Origin: a virus
DNA length: 38,663 nt
IMG/VR virus record: IMGVR_UViG_3300009169_000042
Location: 1 to 38,663 of that record
Direction: 5' to 3' (one strand)
Part shown: piece by piece, positions 23,914 through 31,745 of the stretch
How positions within the stretch are numbered: position 1 is the first letter of the stretch
How the letters are laid out: every line of letters starts with the position of its first letter
The notes under the pieces: model-generated
What the model saw: only the letters and a program-made list of their open reading frames with translations
Told to the model about the DNA's origin: nothing
Databases searched by the model: none
Translations under genes and position numbers: made by a program

Positions 23914-23942
23914 TTGCGCTGACCAGCGCGTGAGGGTATACT
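23914..23942 (+). promoter_or_regulatory. Promoter for the zinc-finger protein operon
   Basis: TTGCGC (23914-23919), a 17-bp spacer and TATACT (23937-23942). The spacer contains TGACCAGCGCG, matching the design of the 25.0- and 26.4-kb promoters. It lies 38 nt upstream of the ATG at 23980. Confidence 0.7.
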
Positions 23943-23979
23943 GCCTGTGTACCGCGTGGTACATCACCAGGAGACCAGT

Positions 23980-24228
23980 ATGTCCCAGAAAGACCCCACC
24001 ATCGTGGCAGCCCTCGACGGCTTCAGCATCGCCATGTTCGGCCGTGCGCGTAGCATCTGTCTGGCGAACCACGAATGCGTCACGTGCGGAGGCCCGGCCA
24101 TGGAGTTCAAGGACGAGGTCAGCAAGCGCGAGTACCAGATCAGCGGAACCTGCCAGTCGTGCCAGGACAAGCTGTTCAGCGCCCCCGAGGGCGACGCCGA
24201 CGGCAGCTACGTCAACCAGGACCGCTGA
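23980..24228 (+). CDS. Small four-cysteine zinc-finger phage protein
   Basis: This 82-aa protein starts at the ATG at 23980 behind an AGGAG site. An 11-codon upstream extension crosses the promoter leader and is rejected. CVTCGG and CQSCQD form a four-Cys zinc site around residues 34-62, and AMFGRARSICLAN precedes it. Near-identical layouts occur in small conserved phage proteins of unknown function. It may bind nucleic acid or a host protein. Confidence 0.75.
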   Translation: MSQKDPTIVAALDGFSIAMFGRARSICLANHECVTCGGPAMEFKDEVSKREYQISGTCQSCQDKLFSAPEGDADGSYVNQDR

Positions 24229-24229
24229 C

Positions 24230-24484
24230 ATGGCACTAGCAAGACCATACCGGGTAGAGTACTACCGCAACCGTCGCGGCAGGGCCGAGGTTGTGAAAGT
24301 CGGCCACGCGGCAACGATCACCGGAGCGCTGAGGGCTGCGGTGAAGACCATACAGGGCGAGCAGCAGGCCCGGTGGTGTCAGGTGCTCAACGACAAGGGC
24401 ATCGTCAAGGCGTACATGGAAAGCCGGCTCATGCACCCGAGGGGCCGGAGCAACTGCTACCTCTTCAAGATCGAGACATTCTGA
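24230..24484 (+). CDS. 84-aa hypothetical protein
   Basis: This 84-aa protein starts at the ATG at 24230, two bases after the zinc-finger stop. It is basic (ALARPYRVEYYRNRRGRAEV, then a helix and HPRGRSNCYLFKIETF). A longer open frame from 23801 exists only as out-of-frame reading of the zinc-finger gene. TGATG links it to the next gene. No family recognised. Confidence 0.65.
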   Translation: MALARPYRVEYYRNRRGRAEVVKVGHAATITGALRAAVKTIQGEQQARWCQVLNDKGIVKAYMESRLMHPRGRSNCYLFKIETF

Positions 24485-24990
24485 TGCAAACCTTCCTGCC
24501 ATACGCGAGCTACGCACGAAGTGCTCAGGTCTTGGACAGGAAGCGTCTGGGCAAGCAACGGGTAGAAGTGAAGCAGCTTCTCATAGCTATGGGATACCGG
24601 GTGGGTGACTCGCCCGGTAATTCCGCCTCCTCGTGGAGGAATCACCCCGCTTGCAAGATGTGGATGAGTTGGCCTTCTTCGCTCGCTGTGTACGGACTGG
24701 CCTGTTGCGTGGAGTGGAAGCGTCGGGGCTATGCCGACACGCTCACCGAGCAGTTCGTAGAGCTGCACAAGCGGCTGAAGACGCCCGTCAACCATCCTGA
24801 CTGGTTGGGCTGGGACGCCTTCCACATCAGCCATCAGTCGAACCTTCTTCGTAAGGACCCGGCGTGGTACGGCCCGCTCTTCATGGACGTACCGCCCGAC
24901 CTGCCCTACATCTGGCCGACGCCTGAGCTCTACGCGAAGCTCCAGATGGGCTATACGACTGGAATGGCGCAGATCAACACGAGCCACTAG
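24484..24990 (+). CDS. Pyrimidine-dimer DNA glycosylase / endonuclease V-like protein
   Basis: This 168-aa protein starts at the ATG at 24484 (MQTFLPYASYARSAQVLDRK) via a TGATG overlap. DRKRLGKQRVEVKQLL, SWRNHPACKMW and the stretch FHISHQSNLLRKDPAWYG match the Pyr_excise (T4 DenV-like) family, where the N-terminal residue attacks the glycosidic bond and an early Glu helps. Long annotated relatives share the PYIWP end. It could repair UV damage or, given the base-modification cassette, act on altered pyrimidines. The second idea is speculative. Confidence 0.75.
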   Translation: MQTFLPYASYARSAQVLDRKRLGKQRVEVKQLLIAMGYRVGDSPGNSASSWRNHPACKMWMSWPSSLAVYGLACCVEWKRRGYADTLTEQFVELHKRLKTPVNHPDWLGWDAFHISHQSNLLRKDPAWYGPLFMDVPPDLPYIWPTPELYAKLQMGYTTGMAQINTSH

Positions 24991-24994
24991 ACGC

Positions 24995-25023
24995 TTGCAT
25001 TGACCACCGCACGACGGTATACT
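24995..25023 (+). promoter_or_regulatory. Promoter upstream of the DUF932 gene
   Basis: TTGCAT (24995-25000), a 17-bp spacer and TATACT (25018-25023), with TGACCACCGC in the spacer. The leader carries GTTGCTGTACCCCACCA, which recurs almost exactly after the 26.4-kb promoter. Confidence 0.72.
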
Positions 25024-25061
25024 GTAGTTGCTGTACCCCACCAATCACATAGGAGCCTTAC

Positions 25062-25847
25062 ATGAGATTCAATCACCCCGCTACGATGCACGAAGTGAAC
25101 GTCGCGGCCCCTGCAGTCTTCAGCCGTGAGCAGCACCCGAACCTGCTTCCGGGCTATGAGTTCGTGCCCACGCACAAGGTCGTCACGGCCTTCCTGGACA
25201 ACGGCTACGGCATCAGCCGCGCGCAGCAAGTCCAGAGCAAGGACCGCTACGGCGCTCACACCGGCAAGCACATCATCTGCTTCCGCCCGGTGGACAGCTT
25301 CACGGACCTGGAAGTCGGCGAGTACATCCCCGAGGTCGTATACACGGCGAGCCACGACGGCTCAAGCGCGATGCACCTCTACGGCGGGCTGTTCCGCGTC
25401 ATCTGCACCAACGGCATGATCACCGGCGAAAAGTGGGTGAGCCACCGCATCACGCACAAGAAGGGTGCCGAGAGCATGGCGCTGGCCTCCGCCGACGCTA
25501 TCATGGCGCAAATGCCCAACCTCGCGGCCCGCATCCAAGACATGAAGAAGCGGGAGCTGTCACCGGCCGAGCAAGTGGAGTTCGCCCGCCGCGCGATGGC
25601 CCTTCGCTGGGAAGACAGCCAGCCGTTCGCCCATGATCAGCTGCTGGCTATCCGTCGCATGGACGATGCCGGGGCGAACCTCTGGCGGGTGCTGAACCGC
25701 ATCCAGGAGAACATCATGAAGGGCGGCATCAGCTACACCGGCCCGAAGGGTCGCGCCACGGCAACGAAGCCGCTGGAGCGCATCACGGCCGACGTCAGCA
25801 TCAATCGCGGCCTGTGGGACATGGCCGAAGAGCTGCTCACGGCATGA
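25062..25847 (+). CDS. DUF932-family protein
   Basis: This 261-aa protein starts at an ATG behind AGGAG. Features of the DUF932 family are VVTAFLDNGYGISRAQQVQ, the stretch HIICFRPVD and a LYGGLFRVICTNGMITG core with the Asn-Gly pair. These proteins are frequent in phages and plasmids. Their biochemical role is not settled, though a link to DNA replication or anti-defence is often proposed. It has its own promoter and heads a chain of overlapping tiny membrane genes. Confidence 0.75.
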   Translation: MRFNHPATMHEVNVAAPAVFSREQHPNLLPGYEFVPTHKVVTAFLDNGYGISRAQQVQSKDRYGAHTGKHIICFRPVDSFTDLEVGEYIPEVVYTASHDGSSAMHLYGGLFRVICTNGMITGEKWVSHRITHKKGAESMALASADAIMAQMPNLAARIQDMKKRELSPAEQVEFARRAMALRWEDSQPFAHDQLLAIRRMDDAGANLWRVLNRIQENIMKGGISYTGPKGRATATKPLERITADVSINRGLWDMAEELLTA

Positions 25848-25954
25848 TTCTCCGATTCCTACTGGGCATACTCATCGTGTGCGCGATCCTGTATATGCTC
25901 CCATGGATCATGTTCGGGGTGGGTATGCTCTTCTTCCTGATCTCACAACTATGA
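25844..25954 (+). CDS. 36-aa single-span membrane peptide
   Basis: The 36-aa frame starts at ATG 25844, overlapping the DUF932 stop (ATGA), and ends TGA 25952-25954. MILRFLLGILIVCAILYMLP and the following WIMFGVGMLFFLISQL are almost wholly hydrophobic, enough for one long or two short membrane helices. Its stop overlaps the next start in the same way. Translational coupling supports expression. A holin-like or host membrane-targeting role is possible. Confidence 0.6.
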   Translation: MILRFLLGILIVCAILYMLPWIMFGVGMLFFLISQL

Positions 25955-26037
25955 AACCACGTGACGATTCGTGGATTGACGGAGCACTTGCCGCTATATT
26001 CATGGTGGCGGTGCTCGTAGCCGTGGCTCTTCTATGA
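25951..26037 (+). CDS. 28-aa single-span membrane peptide
   Basis: The 28-aa frame runs from ATG 25951 to TGA 26035-26037: MKPRDDSWIDGALAAIFMVA then VLVAVALL. It has a charged N-terminus and one hydrophobic helix. ATGA overlaps tie it to the 36-aa peptide before and the CxxCxxCC gene after, so it is unlikely to be chance. Function unknown. Confidence 0.55.
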   Translation: MKPRDDSWIDGALAAIFMVAVLVAVALL

Positions 26038-26450
26038 GCTGTGGTTCTTGCACGATGTGCTGTACGCTCATGGGGGTGGAAGAGCTCCAGAAGCCCCCAT
26101 GCGCGAAGTGCAAGTACGAGGAAGGGAGGTGCGGCATCTACGTCTCCCGACCACCCTCCTGCCGCGAGTTCAAGTGCCTCTGGCTTGACCTCGTCGGCAC
26201 GGAGTACGAGCTTCCCAAGGCGATGCGTCCCGACAAGTGCGGGGTCATCTTCGCGGTGGAGTCCAACAACGAATTCATTACGATGAACGTTGACCCGGCC
26301 CGCCCGAACTCTGTGAACAACGCTGGCGTGAAGAAGCTTGCATCAAGGCTCGCCGAGGTACACCCGGTCTACTGTAAGATCGGCCTCAAGATGTTCAAAG
26401 CTCGCCTACAGACTGAGCCGAAAAAGCCCTTGCCCCCTGACCCCGTTTGA
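26034..26450 (+). CDS. YkgJ-like CxxCxxCC metal-binding protein
   Basis: This 138-aa protein begins MSCGSCTMCC, the CxxCxxCC signature of the YkgJ family (putative zinc or iron chelating), followed by CAKCKYEEGRCGIY and RPPSCREFKC with further cysteines. Ten cysteines fall in the first 60 residues. Relatives are widespread, and their reaction is unknown. It starts inside the 28-aa peptide stop (ATGA). The metal site might serve a redox or demetallating role. Confidence 0.75.
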   Translation: MSCGSCTMCCTLMGVEELQKPPCAKCKYEEGRCGIYVSRPPSCREFKCLWLDLVGTEYELPKAMRPDKCGVIFAVESNNEFITMNVDPARPNSVNNAGVKKLASRLAEVHPVYCKIGLKMFKARLQTEPKKPLPPDPV

Positions 26451-26459
26451 GGGTACAAT
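26430..26459 (+). promoter_or_regulatory. Promoter upstream of the 124-aa gene and ssDNA-binding protein
   Basis: TTGCCC (26430-26435), an 18-bp spacer and TACAAT (26454-26459). The spacer has TGACCCCGTTTGAGGG. It overlaps the end of the CxxCxxCC gene. The leader repeats GTTGCTGTACCCACCA. Confidence 0.65.
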
Positions 26460-26497
26460 GGGGGTTGCTGTACCCACCACACATCGGAACATTCACC

Positions 26498-26872
26498 ATG
26501 AACCTTGCAGAACTCGCAGCGGTGGCTGACCAATATGCCGCCGTGCGCGATGCTCGCCTTGAGGCGCAGCGCCAAGTTGATGCCATGAAGGAGGATGAGT
26601 CAGCCCTCAAGGCGATGCTCCTCCAGAACCTCAAAGAGTCCGGGGCTGGCGGCGTCGCCGGCAAGAAGTACCGGGTCACCCTGAAGTCCAAGAACGTCCC
26701 GCAAGTCGCTGACTGGCAGGCGCTCTATGAGTACATCAAGGCCAACGACGCATTCGAGCTGCTTCAGAAGCGACTGAGCCCACCGGCAGTCGTGGAGCGC
26801 TGGGAGGCCGCCCAGAACGTGGACGGTGTCATCAGCGTACAGGTGGACGAGCTTTCACTCAACAAACTCTAG
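26498..26872 (+). CDS. Coiled-coil hypothetical protein
   Basis: The ATG at 26498 is chosen because the longer frame starts inside the -10 region. This gives 124 aa: a helical N-terminus (MNLAELAAVADQYAAVRDAR, about residues 1-45) and a mixed domain with AGGVAGKKYRVTLKSKNVPQ and a C-terminal strand. It lies just before the putative ssDNA-binding and polymerase genes, so a replication or recombination accessory role is plausible. Confidence 0.62.
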   Translation: MNLAELAAVADQYAAVRDARLEAQRQVDAMKEDESALKAMLLQNLKESGAGGVAGKKYRVTLKSKNVPQVADWQALYEYIKANDAFELLQKRLSPPAVVERWEAAQNVDGVISVQVDELSLNKL

Positions 26873-26885
26873 GACATCATACATC

Positions 26886-27638
26886 ATGGCAGAAGAGAAG
26901 AAGCCGGGAACGGCTGTCGTCAATTGGGCCGACGAAATGGCGAAGTACGCCGTGGCAGTCGCCAAGCAGGAAGCGCCGAGCTCGTCGTACATCAGCCTGC
27001 GCTCCGGAGTGCTGAGCTATCAGGGCCAGCCCGTACCGAACAACAAGCTCAACGTGGTCATCCTGGATTACGCCATGGAGAACACGTTCTACGAGGGCAA
27101 GTACGACCCGAACAACGTGCGGAGCCCGGTGTGCTTCGCTCTGGGTATGCCCGACGAGCAGGACCTCGCACCGCACGAGCTGTCCGAGAAGCCGCAGGCC
27201 TCCACCTGCGCCGACTGCCCGAACATGAAGTGGGGCAGCGACCCCAACGGTGGTCGGGGCAAGGCGTGTCAGGAGCGTCGCCGCTTGATCATGATCCCCG
27301 CCACCGCAGCGGAAAGCGCAGACGGCATTCTGTCGGCGGAAGTGGCAATCATGAAGCTGCCAGTCACCAGCGTGAAGGGGTGGGCGGGCTACGTCAACAC
27401 CATCGCCACGCTCAACCGTCGGCCGCCGTTTGCGCTCATCACACAGATCGGTACGGTTCCCAACGCCAAGTCGCAGTTCAACGTGACGTTCGCAGCGCAG
27501 GCCGCGCTCCCGGATGGCGTGATGTCGGCCATTATGCAGAAGCGCGAGGCCGTGCGCTCCACGTTGCTGAAGGGCTACGACCCGTCCAGCGACGAGGCCC
27601 CCGCGCCTGCTGACAACGGCAAGGGCAAGAAGTACTGA
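26886..27638 (+). CDS. Putative single-stranded DNA-binding protein
   Basis: This 250-aa protein starts at the ATG at 26886 (MAEEKKPGTAVVNWADEMAK). It contains a zinc-like cysteine pair CADCPNMKW with a third cysteine in ACQERR, a beta-rich LPVTSVKGWAGYVNTIATL segment and an acidic disordered tail ending in Lys, typical of phage SSB-like proteins. It is directly followed by DNA polymerase (TGATG overlap). The function is inferred from the tail, composition and neighbour, not from a clear OB-fold signature. Confidence 0.55.
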   Translation: MAEEKKPGTAVVNWADEMAKYAVAVAKQEAPSSSYISLRSGVLSYQGQPVPNNKLNVVILDYAMENTFYEGKYDPNNVRSPVCFALGMPDEQDLAPHELSEKPQASTCADCPNMKWGSDPNGGRGKACQERRRLIMIPATAAESADGILSAEVAIMKLPVTSVKGWAGYVNTIATLNRRPPFALITQIGTVPNAKSQFNVTFAAQAALPDGVMSAIMQKREAVRSTLLKGYDPSSDEAPAPADNGKGKKY

Positions 27639-29425
27639 TGTATACCCTCGACTTCGAAACCGAGGGGATCAAGCCGTGGCCGGACTACCCACCGAAGCCG
27701 GTGGGTTTGTCCGTGCGGCATCCGGATGGCCGAACTGAGTACCTAGCGTTCGGTCACCCCACCGGAAACAACTGCGGCGAGGAGACGGTAGAAACCTTCC
27801 TCAAGATGGTGTGGGACGAGCCGATGCTCTTCCACAACTCGTCGTTCGACATTGAAGTGGCGATGAAACGCTACGGACTCCCATACCCGAAGAACGTTCA
27901 CGACACTATGTTCATGATCTTTCTGTACGACCCTCACGCTGACACCCTCAGCCTGAAGCCGTCGGCCCTGAGGATCCTAGGCATCAGTCCCGAAGAGCAG
28001 ATTGACCTGGAGAAGTACATCCGGGGCCACATCCGCAACGCGAAGGACTGGGGCGCGTACATCGCACAGGCTCCGGCGCAGATTGTCGGGCCGTATGCGA
28101 TTGGCGACGTGGTGCGGACCTATGCGCTGTTCGAGCACCTCAAGCCCATCCTGGAGAAGGAAGGGATGTGGGGCGCGTACGAGCGTGAGCTCAAGCTTCA
28201 GCCTATCGTGATGGAGGCTACCCGCCGAGGCATCCGTGTGGATACGGAGCGGTTGGCTCGTGATGTGGAGAAGTACGAAACTGCCCTCATCATGTGCGAC
28301 CGGCTGCTGCGTACGAGCCTTAACGCCCCGAACCTTAATCTGGACAGTAACGCGGAGCTGGCAGATGCCCTAGATCGGGCTGGCCTTGCCTCCGACTGGC
28401 CGCTAACCCCTACGGGTAAGCGCAGCACGTCCAAGGAGGCTCTAAAGGCCGCGTTGAAGTGCCAGACTACCCTCGGGCTGCTAGGCTACCGCAACACCAT
28501 CGGGACGTGCCTGAGCACCTTTGCGAAGCCGTGGCTCGTGCAGTCTGGTAAGACCGGGCGCTGCCACCCCTCGTGGAATCAGGTGCGGGGCGACAACTAC
28601 GGTACTCGCACAGGTCGCCTGAGCTCCAACGGCCCGAACTTCCAGAACGTGCCCAACGACTTTGAAGGGCTGGTGATTCCCGAGGGCTACCCGCCCATGA
28701 TTCAGCTGCGGAACTATCTGCTGCCGGAGGTGGGTCACGTCTGGGTGAAGCGCGACTACAGTCAGCAGGAGCTGCGAGTCCTTGGTCACTTTGAAGATGG
28801 GGGTCTCTACGACGCCTATAAGAATAACCCTCGCATGGACGTGCATCAGTACGCCCAAGAGCTAATCCTGAAGTACACCGGCCATGAGTTCAAGCGAAAG
28901 CAAACCAAGATTGTGTCGTTCACGCTGGTCTACGGGGGAGGGATACCTGCATTGTCGGCTAAGCTGGAGAGCTCGCCCAACGAGGCGGCGTTCCTGAAGG
29001 AGACGTACCTGTCTACCTTCCCCGACGTCAGGGCGCTCATGAACGCCGTCAAGTCGAGGGGCCGGGCGAAGCTACCTGTAAGGACTACGGGCGGCAGGCT
29101 CATCTATGCCGAGAAGTCCAAGGATGGCCGGGACCAGTCGTACAAGCTCCTAAATCACCTGATACAAGGCAGCTCCGCCGACATCACCAAGCAGAGCATC
29201 ATCAACTGGTACGAGCACCCCGACCGTAACGGCGACCTGTTTCTGGCGACCGTTCACGACGAAAACGACATCAGCGTTCCTGCGGAGGACTGGGAACGTG
29301 GGCTTCGCGTGTTGGGCGAGGCGATGTATGCCGTTCCCCTTGATATCCCTCTGCTGAGCGAAGGCTTCGTTGGCCGGACGTGGGGCGAGGTCGCAGCAGT
29401 AGAAGAATCAGGAGAGTACGTATGA
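27638..29425 (+). CDS. Family A DNA polymerase with 3'-5' exonuclease
   Basis: This 595-aa protein has exonuclease motifs LDFETEG (D5, E7), HNSSFD (D71) and YAIGD (Y153, D157). The polymerase has TGRLSSNGPNFQNVP (325-339), motif A RDYSQQELR (D373), motif B KIVSFTLVYG (K424, F428) and motif C VHDE (D541). It lacks a 5'-3' nuclease domain, as usual in phages. Phe at the position equivalent to E. coli F762 is common in viral PolA of lytic phages. It probably replicates the genome and would have to accept hydroxymethyl-dUTP if the modification model is right. Confidence 0.93.
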   Translation: MYTLDFETEGIKPWPDYPPKPVGLSVRHPDGRTEYLAFGHPTGNNCGEETVETFLKMVWDEPMLFHNSSFDIEVAMKRYGLPYPKNVHDTMFMIFLYDPHADTLSLKPSALRILGISPEEQIDLEKYIRGHIRNAKDWGAYIAQAPAQIVGPYAIGDVVRTYALFEHLKPILEKEGMWGAYERELKLQPIVMEATRRGIRVDTERLARDVEKYETALIMCDRLLRTSLNAPNLNLDSNAELADALDRAGLASDWPLTPTGKRSTSKEALKAALKCQTTLGLLGYRNTIGTCLSTFAKPWLVQSGKTGRCHPSWNQVRGDNYGTRTGRLSSNGPNFQNVPNDFEGLVIPEGYPPMIQLRNYLLPEVGHVWVKRDYSQQELRVLGHFEDGGLYDAYKNNPRMDVHQYAQELILKYTGHEFKRKQTKIVSFTLVYGGGIPALSAKLESSPNEAAFLKETYLSTFPDVRALMNAVKSRGRAKLPVRTTGGRLIYAEKSKDGRDQSYKLLNHLIQGSSADITKQSIINWYEHPDRNGDLFLATVHDENDISVPAEDWERGLRVLGEAMYAVPLDIPLLSEGFVGRTWGEVAAVEESGEYV

Positions 29426-30090
29426 GCTTCGTAACCCCCAAGATCGTGGCGTGGTCGTACTCACGCCTGAGTGCCTGGGAGGAGTGTCCGGCTAAGGCGA
29501 AGTACAAGTTTCTGCTGAAGCTGCCGGAGCCTGCCAGCCCGTATGCCGCTCGTGGTACGGACCTCCACTCCATGGCCGAGGACTACATCAAAGGCAAAAT
29601 CATTGATGTGCCGAAGCAGCTGGAAGACGTGCAGGACTACCTGGACGACCTCAAACACGCCGACACCCAGACGGAGCTGCAACTCGCCTTCACCGACGAG
29701 TGGAAGCCAACCGAGTGGTTCGCCATGAATGTCTACTGCCGCGTGATCTTCGATGCGGTGCGGGTCACTCCCGAGAAGACCATCGTGGTGGATCACAAGA
29801 CGGGCAAGAAGCGCGAAGAGGAGCACACTGACCAGCTACGGCTCTACGCGCTGGCTACGTTCATGCAATGGCCGGAGACGCCTGTAGTGGACGCTCAGGT
29901 CATCTACATCGACCAAGCCGAGCGCCTGCGTATGGAGTTCCACCGGGATAAGATCCCCGAGCTCCGGGCCTACTGGGACGAGCGGGCGGGTAAGATGCGG
30001 GCCGATGACATGTTCTCCCCACGGCCGAATCCGAAGTGCAAGTGGTGTCACTATCGGAAGTCCAATGGCGGGCCTTGTCAGTTCTCTTGA
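29422..30090 (+). CDS. Cas4/RecB-like PD-(D/E)XK exonuclease with iron-sulfur cysteines
   Basis: This 222-aa protein starts at the ATG at 29422, overlapping the polymerase stop. ARGTDLHSMAEDY (H49, E53), IFDAV (D111), VVDHKTGK (D124, K126) and QLRLYA (Q138, Y142) are the RecB/Cas4 nuclease motifs. One N-terminal Cys (C22) and three C-terminal ones (C206, C209, C219) match the four-cysteine iron-sulfur site of Cas4 and AddB. Phage versions serve in recombination or DNA-end processing. There is no CRISPR array here. Confidence 0.85.
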   Translation: MSFVTPKIVAWSYSRLSAWEECPAKAKYKFLLKLPEPASPYAARGTDLHSMAEDYIKGKIIDVPKQLEDVQDYLDDLKHADTQTELQLAFTDEWKPTEWFAMNVYCRVIFDAVRVTPEKTIVVDHKTGKKREEEHTDQLRLYALATFMQWPETPVVDAQVIYIDQAERLRMEFHRDKIPELRAYWDERAGKMRADDMFSPRPNPKCKWCHYRKSNGGPCQFS

Positions 30091-30400
30091 GAAGGACGTA
30101 GAGGCACGAGTCTGCAAATGGGCGCGCGAACGAGGGTGGCTGGCGTGGAAGCTATGGGGTTTCTCCCAAGTCGGCCTACCCGATCGCGTGTTCATCCACC
30201 ACTTCCCGGTTATCGTCTTCGTAGAGTTCAAGCGGGAAGGCAAGAAGCCGCGCATCATCCAAGAGCGAATAGGAAAAGAGCTTGCACGGAGGGGTTTTCC
30301 GTGGTACAGTATTGATAACCATGCTACAGCCATATCAATCCTCCAAAGAGAACTGGATTCCAGGCGACCACCAGAAAAAGGCGGTCAAGTGGCTCCTTGA
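30065..30400 (+). CDS. VRR-NUC domain nuclease
   Basis: The start is the ATG at 30065 (MAGLVSSLEKDVEARVCKWA), inside the previous gene by 26 bp. The longer upstream start is poorer. This gives 111 aa, the size of stand-alone VRR-NUC proteins. Active-site residues are visible: E10/E13 in the first helix, D40 in GLPDRV, E54 and K56 in VEFK, and Q66. These nucleases cut branched DNA such as Holliday junctions. It sits between the Cas4-like nuclease and the SNF2 helicase. Confidence 0.85.
   Translation: MAGLVSSLEKDVEARVCKWARERGWLAWKLWGFSQVGLPDRVFIHHFPVIVFVEFKREGKKPRIIQERIGKELARRGFPWYSIDNHATAISILQRELDSRRPPEKGGQVAP
30282..30310 (+). promoter_or_regulatory. Internal promoter before the SNF2 helicase
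   Basis: TTGCAC (30282-30287), a 17-bp spacer and TACAGT (30305-30310), inside the VRR-NUC gene and 10 nt before the helicase ATG. The ATG has no close Shine-Dalgarno site. The leader would be only a few bases. Confidence 0.55.
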
Positions 30401-31718
30401 GCGCGGAGGTGCGGGGCTCTTTCTTGACCCCGGCCTCGGCAAGACCAGCGTCGCGCTGGCCGCGTTCAAAGTCCTGCGTGACAAGGGCATGGCGAAGCGG
30501 ATGCTTGTTATCGCGCCCCGCCGCCCGATGTACGAAGTCTGGCCCCAAGAGATCATGAAGTGGTCGGAGTTCGACGACATCACCTATGCCGTGCTCCATG
30601 GGGACGATAAGGACGACGCGCTGCGGCTGGACGCGCAGGTGTTCGTCGTCAACCCCGAGGGCCTGCCGTGGCTGATGCAGCCCCAGAACTACGCCCGCCT
30701 CAAGGCCGACATTCTGGTGGTGGACGAGCTGTCCAAGTTCAAGCACACGAACACCAAACGCTTCAAGCTGATCAAGCCTCACCTGCCGAAGTTCCAGAGG
30801 CGATGGGGATTGACCGGCACTCCGGCGGCGAACGGCCTCATGGACCTCTTCGGTGAATGCTATATGCTTGACACCGGGGCAGCGCTCGGAAGGTTCATCA
30901 CCCACTACCGGAACAATTACTTCATCCCGTCGGGGTTCGGCGGGTACGACTGGAAGCCGCGTCCCAATGCGTACGAAGAGGTCCTGGAGCGAATCAAGCC
31001 GCTTGCGCTCTATATGCAGGCAGAAGACTACCTCAAGCTCCCAGAGCTTGTACATCAGACCATCTCCGTTGTTCTACCCGCAAGTGCGCGGTCAGCGTAT
31101 GCTCAAATGGAGAATGAGTTTTATACGCTACTCGGTGCTGATGAGGTCACTGCTGTATCCGCAAGCGCCGTTGGCATCAAGTGCAGACAAATCGCGAACG
31201 GTGCGGTCTACAACGTCGACGGGGCCGTATCGGAGGTCCATGACGAAAAGCTGGACGCGCTTTCGGGCCTGATGGAGGAGCTCAATGGCTCGCCCGCGCT
31301 CGTACTGTATGAGTTCAACCATGATCGTGAACGCATCCTGGAGAGGTTTCCGGGCACTCCGTATATTGGAGGCGGGCAGAGCGACAAGAAGGTATCGGCG
31401 TACATCATGGAGTTTAACGCCGGTCGGCTACCCATGCTCTTGGCCCACCCTGCGTCGGCGGGTCACGGACTTAACCTCCAGAAAGTGTCTAATCACGTGG
31501 TCTGGTTCGGCCTTCCGTGGGACCTCGAGCTGTACGATCAGGCATTCCGCCGTGTTTATAGACAGGGCAACCCGAACACGCACGTTTTCATCCATCACAT
31601 CGTGGCTAAAGACACGCTTGATGAAAAGGTCTTAAAGGTGTTGAAAAGTAAGGATCGCGTACAGCGCGGACTACTTCACGCCTTGAAGGAAGATCGTCGC
31701 AATGTCGCGACGGTCTAA
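30321..31718 (+). CDS. SNF2-family DEAD/DEAH helicase or DNA translocase
   Basis: The ATG at 30321 gives 465 aa. Motifs are Walker A DPGLGKTS (36-43), motif II VVDELSKF (D135, E136), motif III LTGTPAANG (164-172), motif V SAGHGLNLQ and motif VI YRQGNPNTHVFIHHIV with the Arg and Gln of SNF2 proteins. It overlaps the VRR-NUC gene by 80 bp. It probably remodels DNA during replication or recombination with the adjacent nucleases. Confidence 0.88.
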   Translation: MLQPYQSSKENWIPGDHQKKAVKWLLERGGAGLFLDPGLGKTSVALAAFKVLRDKGMAKRMLVIAPRRPMYEVWPQEIMKWSEFDDITYAVLHGDDKDDALRLDAQVFVVNPEGLPWLMQPQNYARLKADILVVDELSKFKHTNTKRFKLIKPHLPKFQRRWGLTGTPAANGLMDLFGECYMLDTGAALGRFITHYRNNYFIPSGFGGYDWKPRPNAYEEVLERIKPLALYMQAEDYLKLPELVHQTISVVLPASARSAYAQMENEFYTLLGADEVTAVSASAVGIKCRQIANGAVYNVDGAVSEVHDEKLDALSGLMEELNGSPALVLYEFNHDRERILERFPGTPYIGGGQSDKKVSAYIMEFNAGRLPMLLAHPASAGHGLNLQKVSNHVVWFGLPWDLELYDQAFRRVYRQGNPNTHVFIHHIVAKDTLDEKVLKVLKSKDRVQRGLLHALKEDRRNVATV

Positions 31719-31745
31719 TGTAGTGTCCATTTAGGAGCTAGGAAA

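Noticed and set aside
23801-24229. Long upstream extension of the 84-aa gene (227-aa frame)
   Set aside because: It covers the promoter and the zinc-finger gene in another frame. The zinc-finger frame has a ribosome site, cysteine motif and family resemblance. Only the part from 24230 is credible.
30282-30320. Upstream start for the SNF2 helicase
   Set aside because: The extra codons coincide with a TTGCAC-N17-TACAGT promoter and lack a suitable ribosome site. The ATG at 30321 is preferred.
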